Below the pieces are notes generated by a model that saw nothing but the letters and a program-made list of their open reading frames with translations, had not been told where the DNA came from and did not search any database. A program made the translations under genes and the position numbers. DNA of 62,991 nt, taken from NCBI GenBank assembly GCA_910583795.1, contig CAJTZQ010000012.1, forward strand, positions 1 to 62,991, read 5' to 3'. The stretch is from an uncultured Muribaculaceae bacterium (lineage in GTDB: Bacteria > Bacteroidota > Bacteroidia > Bacteroidales > Muribaculaceae). Of this stretch, positions 1-6,797 are shown piece by piece (the first letter of the stretch is position 1; every line of letters begins with the position of its first letter).

Positions 1-1245
1 GGTAAAAAAGAGTATTATCTTTATCCCAACAATCAAGGTGGAGGAAGAAACGGCATGGTCGCTAAATCGGACAGACCTGATGGCCCCTTTGAGGTTATCA
101 ATTGGAATCCTGATAAGCCCACAGAAACTATAGGCGTTTTGGGTTTTGACCCTGCTGTGTTTGTGGACGACGATGGAAGGGTGTATGGTTATTGGGGCTT
201 TGGCACCTCTCATGCCGCTGAATTGGATCCCAAGACAATGGCTACGGTCAAACCCGGAACCGAAATAGTCACTAATCTGGTTTCTTCTATCGATGATGAC
301 GGTCCAGGTCATTTTTACGAAGCATCCTCGATTCGTAAGATTGGCGATAAGTATGTGTTTATATACAGTAGAAGGGCTCCTGCCGGTGAATGGGGTTTGC
401 CGGAGTCTAATTATACTCTTGCATACGCCTATTCAGATCATCCACTCGGTCCATATACTTATGGAGGGACAATAATTGATGGGAGGAGACGAGACACTGA
501 TGGCAGCGGGAATACAATTCCGACTGCAACGCCTAATGGGAATACTCATGGCAGTATTCTTGATATTGACGGACAGTGGTGGGTGTTCTATCATCGGCAG
601 ACAGGGCTTGATGAATATGCCCGTCAGGCTATGGTTGCTCCAATTGAGGTAGATATTGTCCCTGGTCCTGGAGGCAAAGTGACGATATCGGAAGGTGAAT
701 ATACCTCTGAGGGGTTTGAGATTGAGGGACTTGACCCGTTTAAGAAATATCCTTCGGCTATAGCTTCTCATTTCACGGGTCCTACGCTTGCGTATCAAAC
801 TTATCCAACTATGAATTATTCCGGGCCGTATTTTGAACCTTCCTATGTGGAGGATCATGCCATTGCGGATCCATATAGTCTTGATGTGAACATGAATCTT
901 GTGGTCAATAATACAGACGGTTCTATTCTTGGTTATAAATATTTTAATTTTGATAAATTGTCGGGATCGGATACTGTAGACCTCGTTCTTGATCTTATCC
1001 CAGAGGATATAGGTGGAAAGATAGAAGTGTTTACAGAAGCTCCGTGGAAAGGAGATCCAAAACCTGTCGGAGAGATTGAGTTAAAGAAGATGGGTAGTCA
1101 TACTCCATGCGAGATTGGTATTCCATTACATGGCATGAAGAATTTGAAGGGTAAGCATCCGATTTATCTGAAATTTTCCTCTCCGGAAGCCGGCAAATCA
1201 TTATGCAGCATAAGGTATATTCAATTTAGGAAACCGGCTAAGTAA
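1..1245 (+). CDS. Glycoside hydrolase family 43 protein, 3' part (runs off left edge)
   Basis: The frame is open from base 1, so the gene begins outside the window; the first internal ATG is at 55. The visible 414 residues carry the three GH43 acidic/His landmarks: FDPAVF (pKa-modulating Asp), HFYEASSIRK (candidate general acid Glu) and NTHGSILDIDGQWWVFYHR. These belong to the five-bladed beta-propeller of arabinan/xylan side-chain hydrolases. After about residue 240 the protein continues as a beta-rich C-terminal domain, perhaps carbohydrate-binding. The expected role is cleavage of arabinose- or xylose-containing plant glycans in the periplasm or at the surface, but the signal peptide is outside the window. 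A strong terminator follows the stop. Family assignment is firm; the substrate cannot be read from the sequence. Confidence 0.85.
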   Translation, partial: GKKEYYLYPNNQGGGRNGMVAKSDRPDGPFEVINWNPDKPTETIGVLGFDPAVFVDDDGRVYGYWGFGTSHAAELDPKTMATVKPGTEIVTNLVSSIDDDGPGHFYEASSIRKIGDKYVFIYSRRAPAGEWGLPESNYTLAYAYSDHPLGPYTYGGTIIDGRRRDTDGSGNTIPTATPNGNTHGSILDIDGQWWVFYHRQTGLDEYARQAMVAPIEVDIVPGPGGKVTISEGEYTSEGFEIEGLDPFKKYPSAIASHFTGPTLAYQTYPTMNYSGPYFEPSYVEDHAIADPYSLDVNMNLVVNNTDGSILGYKYFNFDKLSGSDTVDLVLDLIPEDIGGKIEVFTEAPWKGDPKPVGEIELKKMGSHTPCEIGIPLHGMKNLKGKHPIYLKFSSPEAGKSLCSIRYIQFRKPAK

Positions 1246-1255
1246 CGATTTTTAT

Positions 1256-1303
1256 AAAGAGAGGGTCATTGGAAGTTTAACACACCAATGACCCTCTCTT
1301 TTT
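1256..1303 (+). terminator. Intrinsic terminator after GH43 gene (bidirectional)
   Basis: A perfect 17-bp stem (1256-1272 with 1285-1301) is followed by a T-run. The complementary side also carries A/T, so it can serve the convergent transposase gene ending at 1315. Confidence 0.9.
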
Positions 1304-1314
1304 AATTCCGTAGA

Positions 1315-2202
1315 TTAATATTTAGCTACTTCTTTTGGAGAGAGGTTCAAATATAGGGCGATAGTTGAATCGTCTAATCCTGCATTCCGCATATTGCGGA
1401 TGTTGGCTGCAAGAGTCTCAATTCTGCCTTCAAGTTTGCCCTCTTCTCTTCCTTTCTCCATGCCTTTCTCCATACCTTTCTCCAAGCCTCGTTGCTCTGC
1501 ATATTTGATTACTGCGACACCGTCGCGATATACTTTCAGAGACTCATCGTAATTAAGGCGCTCCTGTCTTGACAGGGAATTAAGGTTGCAGACCTCCTCA
1601 AGTCTGCCGAAAATCATATTTTGTGCCTTGAACGGCATTCTTTCAAGTGTCTCCATGTGCTTAAGTATATAAATCCATCTTTCAAAATCTGTCTCACACT
1701 CTGCCTCGCTCTTCTCCATTTTGGGAAGGGTTATATAATAAAGATGCAGTTTGTCTGAAAATTGTTCAATTGTGCCCTTGAAATGCAATGACACTTCCGA
1801 ACATAACGGCCAGTCATTAAGACCGTCCATATAGAAATTCAGGAAGAATATCCCGTAAACCCTTTTGATGTCGAAGTTCCATTCTTTCCCGCGCTCCCCC
1901 TGTTGAGCTATCGCCGAAGCGGTATAGAAGATTGAACGGTCTTTGAAAAAGGGTTGAGCGGCATTCTGCATCTCGACAATCACATGCTCCCCGTTCTCAG
2001 TGGTGCAATAGATATCATAGATTATTCTTCTGCCGTCGAAGAACTGGGGAAATATCTCCTTGTCACGGAAAATAATGTCAACTATGGGATTGTCACCATG
2101 AATCAATTCATTGAGAAAACTGATCAGGAGATCCTTGTTGATTTCCTGACCGAAGATTCTCTTGAACCCTTCGTCGGTGAACGGATTGATATATTTTCCC
2201 AT
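1315..2202 (-). CDS. PD-(D/E)XK nuclease family transposase (Rpn/PDDEXK_2 type)
   Basis: This 295-residue protein starts with the family signature NPFTDEGFKRIFG. The nuclease core follows: YDIYCTTENG supplies the Asp and IVEMQ the E-x-Q of the PD-(D/E)XK fold. Proteins of this family (RpnA-like, PF12784) are DNA endonucleases that promote recombination and are very numerous in Bacteroidales. Near residues 245-265 there is a short repeat of GMEK units and then a charged GREEGKLEGR segment, typical of the variable helical tail of the family. The gene appears full-length and intact, with an ATG start. No terminal inverted repeats that would make it an insertion sequence are visible, so it is better viewed as a stand-alone gene. 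Confidence 0.85.
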   Translation of the reverse strand: MGKYINPFTDEGFKRIFGQEINKDLLISFLNELIHGDNPIVDIIFRDKEIFPQFFDGRRIIYDIYCTTENGEHVIVEMQNAAQPFFKDRSIFYTASAIAQQGERGKEWNFDIKRVYGIFFLNFYMDGLNDWPLCSEVSLHFKGTIEQFSDKLHLYYITLPKMEKSEAECETDFERWIYILKHMETLERMPFKAQNMIFGRLEEVCNLNSLSRQERLNYDESLKVYRDGVAVIKYAEQRGLEKGMEKGMEKGREEGKLEGRIETLAANIRNMRNAGLDDSTIALYLNLSPKEVAKY

Positions 2203-2579
2203 AATGAAATGTATTTATTATTTAAATACAAATGTAGTAATTATTTTGATTATGACAAAGCATCCCCATAAATTATGACATTTATCTTGACATATATTTT
2301 GATAGTTTGCTCGAATAGGAAATAGAGGTGAGTATGAAGAGGGTAAGTATTTATGAAAAATGGAAGGCAGGGATCGATGTTCCTGCCTTCGTTTTTACGC
2401 TGAATAGGTTCAGCGATGATTGTTTCCGAGGCTTTCACAAGAGTCCGGAAGCCTACTACTTACTTATACTACTTTTTGCTACTACGTATAAAAGGAGAAA
2501 GGCGACTTTCGCAAGCGGCCGTTTCCCAGTTATTAGGTTATATTTTTGCATGATTTCATACAAAAATATCTCAATATAA
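2203..2579. other. Gene-poor spacer between transposase and decayed fimbria-type gene
   Basis: No convincing gene is present. Short open frames here (for example 2328-2579) lack family signatures and coding character. A bidirectional hairpin terminator lies at 2363-2396. Confidence 0.6.
2363..2396. terminator. Bidirectional intrinsic terminator
   Basis: The stem GAAGGCAGG/CCTGCCTTC (2363-2371 and 2382-2390) has a T-run on both strands. It probably ended the fimbria-type transcript coming from the right. Confidence 0.75.
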
Positions 2580-2931
2580 TTAATTATTACTTTTCACTGG
2601 TCTTACTGGAGCGAACATATTCCAATATCCCTGAGCTCCAGCATTGTTTAAACTTTTGTCCCATGAATCTGAGAACAGCATATAAAAAGAGGCATCTTCT
2701 CCGCTACAAGCTAATACGTCTAATCTAAGAACTACATTGGTTGTTCCTAATAATTGAGTCGGTGATTCTACTTAATGACTTTGCATTATCTTTAAAATCA
2801 GCGAGGAGATCAATTTTGCTCTGTTTGAAATGAATACGTACAGAGTCTTTGGTCACTACCGGATCTTTAGCCGAGATGTGACCTCCGTATAATAAAAGGG
2901 ATGCCAGTGTTAGTTTTAACAGTATATTCAT
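2580..2931 (-). pseudogene. Decayed fimbria/OmpA-type secreted protein gene
   Basis: The minus strand starts at ATG 2931 with a signal peptide (MNILLKLTLASLLLYGGHIS) followed by KDSVRIHFKQSKIDL and LSRITDSI. This resembles the mature N-terminus of Bacteroidales OmpA/DUF3868-like proteins encoded in fimbrial operons. The frame then stops at 2725. In the next frame a 60-codon stretch continues (GTTNVVLRLDVLACSG ... GYWNMFAPVRP), ending in a stop at 2580, and it looks like the C-terminus of a longer protein. The simplest reading is a large internal deletion with a frame change that joined the two ends of a gene or operon. It lies immediately downstream, in sense, of the invertible promoter cassette at 3048-3272, as phase-variable fimbrial operons do. 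The family assignment of the N-terminal piece is moderate; the C-terminal piece is not identified. Confidence 0.6.
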
Positions 2932-3001
2932 AATAACAGGCAAGAGAATGCGTGTCTCAAAAAGGAAAATAAATTATGGCTGATATTTGAGAGCCGGGAC
3001 A

Positions 3002-3016
3002 GTTTCTAATAGAAAC
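3002..3016. promoter_or_regulatory. Leader hairpin upstream of decayed gene
   Basis: GTTTCT-AAT-AGAAAC forms a perfect short hairpin in what would be the leader of the decayed gene when the switch is inverted. It sits within a larger imperfect dyad, GCTGAT...ATCAGC. Confidence 0.4.
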
Positions 3017-3047
3017 CTTTAGCATAAATCAGCATTTTGTTTTACAT

Positions 3048-3072
3048 GTCGCATTCTTGCTAAGAATGCGAC
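3048..3072. repeat. Recombination site, left (switch 1)
   Basis: Perfect dyad with 11-bp arms around the core GCT. The central nine bases read CTTGCTAAG. Confidence 0.75.
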
Positions 3073-3133
3073 AAAATATATAATTACGATGTTTATGCTT
3101 TGGTAATTAGTGACTTATGGTAAAGGGTAAAAT

Positions 3134-3166
3134 AAAAAACGTAAAACATTTGTTTTACGTTTTTTT
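3134..3166. terminator. Strong hairpin terminator inside switch 1
   Basis: AAAAAACGTAAAAC pairs with GTTTTACGTTTTTT and a T8 run follows; the A-run gives the reverse strand a T-run as well. It insulates either side of the cassette whichever way it points. Confidence 0.8.
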
Positions 3167-3207
3167 TGATATTCGGCAAAAAAAAATTAGGTTTTGAAAA
3201 ATATTAT

Positions 3208-3238
3208 TTTGTTATTATCAGTTTATTAATTGACTTTG
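3208..3238 (+). promoter_or_regulatory. Promoter inside switch 1, facing right
   Basis: A TTTG box (3208-3211), 19 bases, then TGACTTTG (3231-3238), one base off the Bacteroidales -7 consensus TAnnTTTG. Confidence 0.6.
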
Positions 3239-3247
3239 CAATGAAAA

Positions 3248-3272
3248 GTTGCATTCTTAGCAAGAATATATT
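3248..3272. repeat. Recombination site, right (switch 1)
   Basis: The core AGC is flanked by CTT and AAG. It is the inverse complement of the left site over GCATTCTT-core-AAGAAT, with the outer arm diverged. Confidence 0.7.
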
Positions 3273-3294
3273 ATAGATTGTTAAGAAGTATTAA

Positions 3295-4500
3295 TCACAA
3301 AGATTTTATAATCAAGTTGTTTGCTTTGTCAACAGCAGAAGAGTCGAGTTCGGCGAGATATATCTGAGTCGTCTTTTCAGAGTCATGTCCCATACCTTCG
3401 CTGATCACGGCAATAGGTATGTTCTTGCTTCTTGCCACAGATGCCCAGCAATGTCTTGCCACATAAAGCGTGAGGGGAATGGACAAACCTGCAAGTTTTC
3501 CCACTTCTTTTAGATTTCTGTTGATATATTGAGCCTTTGATCGGTATATTTTACGTGTATCCGAACTTTCATCATTAAGGATAGGGAGAAGGTAAGGTGA
3601 TGATTTTACCGAATATTTGCTTACTATATCCTGCATTTGTTTTTCCCATTTTATTGTGAGGGTTTGTCCGGTTTTCTTTCTCCTATAGATTAGAACCCCG
3701 TTTGCCAGGTTTGTTTTTTTGAGATATGCCATATCAATGATACTCATGCCCCGAGTATAAAAACTAAGCATGAACATGTCGCGTGCAAAACAGAGGCGAG
3801 GCTTGTTGTCAAGCTTAAGATTTTTAATCTTCTTTATCCCGCGTAAAGGGACAGCCCTTTTTCTTGTCTTGGCAATCCCCGTGTAAACCCTTCGGAAAGG
3901 AAAGTTCTGTTCTGCCAGTCCCTCTTCTACAGCGCGGTTGTATATGGCACGTAGATTTCTCATATGATATGATGTGCTGTTTGGACAAAGACCTGAATTA
4001 ATGAGATAAGATTCAAACGACATAATTAAATCCGCAGTCACATCATTAAGGCTTATATGCCTTTCCTTTGCAAATCTGGAGAAGGATGATTTCACGGTAG
4101 AATAAGTCTTCGCTGTGCATTCTCTGCCGGATTTGTTGAGCCTTCCGATCAGGAATGTCATATAGTCTACCATCTCCATATCTTTAGTCGAGGTGAGAAA
4201 CATTTCCGCTATTTCGGATGAAGAGTAGTGAAGGTCATCTCTTTTAAATTGACGGATAATGTTGTTGAGTCTTTCAATGTCGGAACTGATATTGAAAGCT
4301 GTTTTACTTACATGTTCAAATCTTTCTGAGCATGATTCCGGTATGATTACCTTTGAATGGATCCCATCCCATTCTTTGGCAAACAGGTGGTGGTCGGTTG
4401 TAATCTGACATGATTGTCGGTTGTGAGTTATCCGATAGTAAATTTTACCTTCTTTGCCTTGAAAAGCAGACGGGCGGAACTTGATTTTTAGTGTAGCCAT
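3295..4500 (-). CDS. Tyrosine site-specific recombinase (integrase/invertase)
   Basis: This 401-residue protein has the three-part layout of Bacteroidales tyrosine recombinases: an N-terminal arm-binding region (about 1-95, MATLKIKFRPSAFQGKEG), a SAM-like core-binding domain (about 105-205) and a C-terminal catalytic domain. The catalytic set is visible: Arg in SFYTRGMSIIDMAYL, Lys in RKKTGQTL, ARHCWAS (His-Arg box), GHDSEKT and the nucleophile Tyr in TQIYLAEL. It is intact, with an ATG start and full length. It lies directly beside switch 1 and reads away from nothing else, the arrangement of dedicated DNA invertases next to phase-variable surface loci. Its nearest target gene has decayed, yet the recombinase has not. 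Site specificity is inferred; it could instead be the integrase of a lost element, although no attachment-site duplication was seen. Confidence 0.88.
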   Translation of the reverse strand: MATLKIKFRPSAFQGKEGKIYYRITHNRQSCQITTDHHLFAKEWDGIHSKVIIPESCSERFEHVSKTAFNISSDIERLNNIIRQFKRDDLHYSSSEIAEMFLTSTKDMEMVDYMTFLIGRLNKSGRECTAKTYSTVKSSFSRFAKERHISLNDVTADLIMSFESYLINSGLCPNSTSYHMRNLRAIYNRAVEEGLAEQNFPFRRVYTGIAKTRKRAVPLRGIKKIKNLKLDNKPRLCFARDMFMLSFYTRGMSIIDMAYLKKTNLANGVLIYRRKKTGQTLTIKWEKQMQDIVSKYSVKSSPYLLPILNDESSDTRKIYRSKAQYINRNLKEVGKLAGLSIPLTLYVARHCWASVARSKNIPIAVISEGMGHDSEKTTQIYLAELDSSAVDKANNLIIKSL

Positions 4501-4551
4501 AAATATCTGTTTTAATTTGGCTACAAAAATAAGTTTGTTAAGCTTAATGGC

Positions 4552-4726
4552 AACTGTTGTGAGTTGTGAGTTGTGAGATTTGAGTTGTGAGATTTGAGTT
4601 GTGAGATTTGAGTTTTTGAGATGTGAGATGTATGTTGTGATATTTTAGATATGAATTTATGGCATGAATCATTTCATATTATTCTTAAACCATAAACCCT
4701 AAACTCTTAACTCTAAACTCTAATCG
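4552..4726. repeat. Heptad-phased degenerate arrays in spacer
   Basis: At 4555-4640 the units are GTTGTGA and GATTTGA alternating every 7 bases. At 4689-4723 they are AAACCAT, AAACCCT, AAACTCT and TAACTCT, again every 7 bases. The second array is preceded by TTATTCTT, the recurrent boundary word of this repeat class. Confidence 0.8.
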
Positions 4727-4728
4727 CC

Positions 4729-5679
4729 TTAGTTGCGGGTCCATATCCAGGCGTTTGGGAAGCGTTGGGAAATAGCCGAAGAGTTGAGGCGCATTCTCAC
4801 CTCTTCGCGATCATCAGACTCGGCTACCGATACGCGTGTCATCTTGCGCGACTCCACTGCAGTGAGAGGGAACTCAGGCGTTGAATATTTCTCTGCGTAA
4901 GCTTTCGCTTCTTTTGAATTGCTGAAAGTAGCTACGATGAGATAGTGTATGGGAGACTGTTCAGCAGTTTCATTTACTTTTACGACAGTCCCTTCATCAA
5001 TAGTTGTTGTGTCTGGCGTGTCTTCCTGAGGCATCGCTTTGGCTTGCACAGGGGGCAGAATCTTCTCTACGGGCACCACTGATGCACGTTGTTCACGGTT
5101 GTCGGCAGGCAACGGATTTAAAATCACGGTTAAAGCCACAAACGCCATCACTGCGATCATGGCGGCGATACGAGTGAATGTTTTGCTGATTTTAAAAAGA
5201 TAGTAACCGCTTTCGCTATTGGGCTCTTCATTCGAGTCAGACACTTCGTTTTCAAGTTCTGATTCCTGATTGAGAGTTATTGTGCCGTAACCTAATTCTT
5301 CACAGGAAGCTATCCCTGTCTTGGCGGGGGAGAACAAAAGATTGTTTTCTTTACCGAGCTGTAAATAACCCAGTGAACCAATCTTTATAAAGCCATCGTT
5401 ATTAATTATCTCTTTTATTTTGGCAACGCAACGAACGATTGCATTGCGTGCGTCTTCAAAAGAGATTCCTGCTTTTCTGGCTATTGAATTTGCAAGCAGT
5501 CCGTCATCGAGCGCCACAGCCTGATTAAACATAAATGCGCGCGATGGGGGCGTAATCATTCCCTTTCCCATATCGAAATTAGCGGGCGTGGTAGTGGCTA
5601 TAAACGCTCCAAGCCCCGGAACGATAACGCAATCGTGGCGGAGCAAAAGATATTCGATATGTTGGAAAAAGAAATTCAT
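4729..5679 (-). CDS. HU-CCDC81 and SPOR domain membrane protein
   Basis: Start chosen at ATG 5679 (MNFFFQHIEYLLLRHDCVIV), because the upstream frame extension overlaps the TPR gene and lacks domain sequence. Residues 1-130 form the CCDC81-type HU domain (RHDCVIVPGLGAFIA is its signature). Residues 168-190 form one membrane helix (IAAMIAVMAFVALTVIL), and the last 75 residues form a SPOR domain (HYLIVATFSNSKEAKAYAEK ... WIWTRN) that would bind denuded peptidoglycan glycan strands in the periplasm. The topology is therefore HU-like domain in the cytoplasm, helix, then a linker and SPOR outside. This combination is common in Bacteroidetes and is presumed to link cell division or envelope work with the cytoplasm; its precise role is not established. 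It lies 85 bp downstream of the TPR gene on the same strand and is probably co-transcribed with it. Confidence 0.85.
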   Translation of the reverse strand: MNFFFQHIEYLLLRHDCVIVPGLGAFIATTTPANFDMGKGMITPPSRAFMFNQAVALDDGLLANSIARKAGISFEDARNAIVRCVAKIKEIINNDGFIKIGSLGYLQLGKENNLLFSPAKTGIASCEELGYGTITLNQESELENEVSDSNEEPNSESGYYLFKISKTFTRIAAMIAVMAFVALTVILNPLPADNREQRASVVPVEKILPPVQAKAMPQEDTPDTTTIDEGTVVKVNETAEQSPIHYLIVATFSNSKEAKAYAEKYSTPEFPLTAVESRKMTRVSVAESDDREEVRMRLNSSAISQRFPNAWIWTRN

Positions 5680-5764
5680 GAAGCAATAATAAAGCCATGC
5701 GGGCGATTTTGCGAGTGCAAAGTTACTAAATATTTTTATATCCGGGAACCAAAAAAATATGAAT

Positions 5765-6607
5765 TTATTTACGGCTTTTGGGGATAAACTGTTCAACGAT
5801 TTGTGGGTCAGCCCCTTTATTGATTGCAATTTTTTTATCTGCCTCAGCCTCGTCATAACGATAGTTTAGACGATGTAAATACCCTCTCAAAAGATAGAAA
5901 ACGGGCTCCTGAGGATACCTGTCGATACTTTCTTTGATATCTTGTGAGGCATCAGAGTATTTGTCTGTTCTAATCTTCAGTAAGATACGTTCTGATCGGG
6001 TTTCAGGATCATCATTTATAATAATTGCCTCGTTATAATATTTCAAGGCATCGTCATTATTGCCTTCCCATTCCGCGATTTTAGCAAGCCCGGCAAAAGC
6101 CCTTGCATTGCTATGGAAGTTTTTTGTAAGCAAAAGAAAGTCATTTTTTGCACCTATGGTATCTTTGGCATTAATTCGCAGGAGTCCTCTCATCTGAAGA
6201 GGCCACTCTTGAATTGAATCAATGCGTAGGCTTTCCGTGAGGTCAGCCATTGCGCGATTGTAGTCGTTCATGAGCATGAATGTCCGTGCACGGTTGTTAA
6301 GGATCCCTTTCGATTCGGGAGCTATTGAAAGACCGAGAGCGAAAGCTTCAAGGGCATCATTATATTTGCCTTGTTCCGTACGGACAACTCCGAGATTGGA
6401 AAAAAGTAATGAATTTGTGAAGTTTGCCGGCTCAAGACGGAGAGCAGATATTATGGTGTGTTCAGCTTTCATCCACTGCTCCTTCTTTATATAATTGTCG
6501 GCTGAATCCACAAGTGCGAGATATTGTGGAGAAGTCGCCCCTATTTCAGGGGAGAAAAGGAGAGATATGGCAAAAAATAGGGTGTAAATATGTTTAAATG
6601 TTTTCAT
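5765..6607 (-). CDS. Secreted tetratricopeptide repeat protein
   Basis: The start is ATG 6607, giving MKTFKHIYTLFFAISLLFSP, a clean signal peptide; an upstream in-frame start at 6622 is less likely. The 280 residues contain about six TPR units, for example NSLLFSNLGVVRTEQGKYND, ILNNRARTFMLMNDYNRAMA and AFAGLAKIAEWEGNNDDAL. TPR proteins of this size act as periplasmic scaffolds, but no enzymatic domain is present and no partner is named by the sequence. A hairpin terminator sits only 19 bp upstream of the start, so transcription must start inside or read through that hairpin. The neighbour downstream is the SPOR/HU protein, suggesting a joint envelope function. Confidence 0.8.
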   Translation of the reverse strand: MKTFKHIYTLFFAISLLFSPEIGATSPQYLALVDSADNYIKKEQWMKAEHTIISALRLEPANFTNSLLFSNLGVVRTEQGKYNDALEAFALGLSIAPESKGILNNRARTFMLMNDYNRAMADLTESLRIDSIQEWPLQMRGLLRINAKDTIGAKNDFLLLTKNFHSNARAFAGLAKIAEWEGNNDDALKYYNEAIIINDDPETRSERILLKIRTDKYSDASQDIKESIDRYPQEPVFYLLRGYLHRLNYRYDEAEADKKIAINKGADPQIVEQFIPKSRK

Positions 6608-6625
6608 GACTAATAAACGCAAAAA

Positions 6626-6660
6626 TCCCCGTCTGTATTAAATGAGACGGGGACTTTTTT
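6626..6660 (-). terminator. Terminator between dsbD and TPR gene
   Basis: The stem CCCCGTCT/AGACGGGG has T-runs on both strands. It lies 138 bp after dsbD and just before the TPR start, so it may also attenuate the TPR gene. Confidence 0.8.
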
Positions 6661-6797
6661 TGAATTTTGAATTTTGAATTGTAGGAATCGGGATTAATAT
6701 CGATTTCTCCTGATTTCTCATGGTTAATCCTGATTAATCAGGATCAATCTCGACTTACAACTTAAAACTTACAACTTAAAACTCACAACTCACAACT
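6661..6797. repeat. Heptad-phased arrays downstream of dsbD
   Basis: TTGAATT units occur at 6661-6682. At 6757-6800 the units ACTTACA, ACTTAAA and ACTCACA repeat every 7 bases right up to the dsbD stop. Confidence 0.75.

Larger units (their letters stand above)
3048..3272. promoter_or_regulatory. Invertible promoter cassette (switch 1)
   Basis: Two 25-bp sites in inverted orientation bound the cassette: 3048-3072 (arm GTCGCATTCTT, core GCT, arm AAGAATGCGAC, a perfect dyad) and 3248-3272 (GTTGCATTCTT, core AGC, AAGAATATATT). The asymmetric core gives each site its polarity. Between them are a strong terminator (3134-3165) and a promoter (3208-3238) that now points right, toward the 3' end of the recombinase gene. 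Inversion would point the promoter left, into the decayed gene at 2931-2580, and place the terminator between the recombinase and that promoter. I therefore read the present state as OFF. Site architecture is seen directly; that it inverts is inference. Confidence 0.75.

Noticed and set aside
433..858. 141-codon antisense frame in the GH43 gene
   Set aside because: Shadow frame opposite a well-supported coding region, no domain signature.
2328..2579. 83-codon frame on the plus strand
   Set aside because: Contains the terminator hairpin, no domain pattern, and no supporting start context.
3295..4500. Integrase of an integrated prophage or conjugative element
   Set aside because: No phage, conjugation or cargo genes and no tRNA/att duplication nearby; its position beside the inverted sites fits an invertase better.
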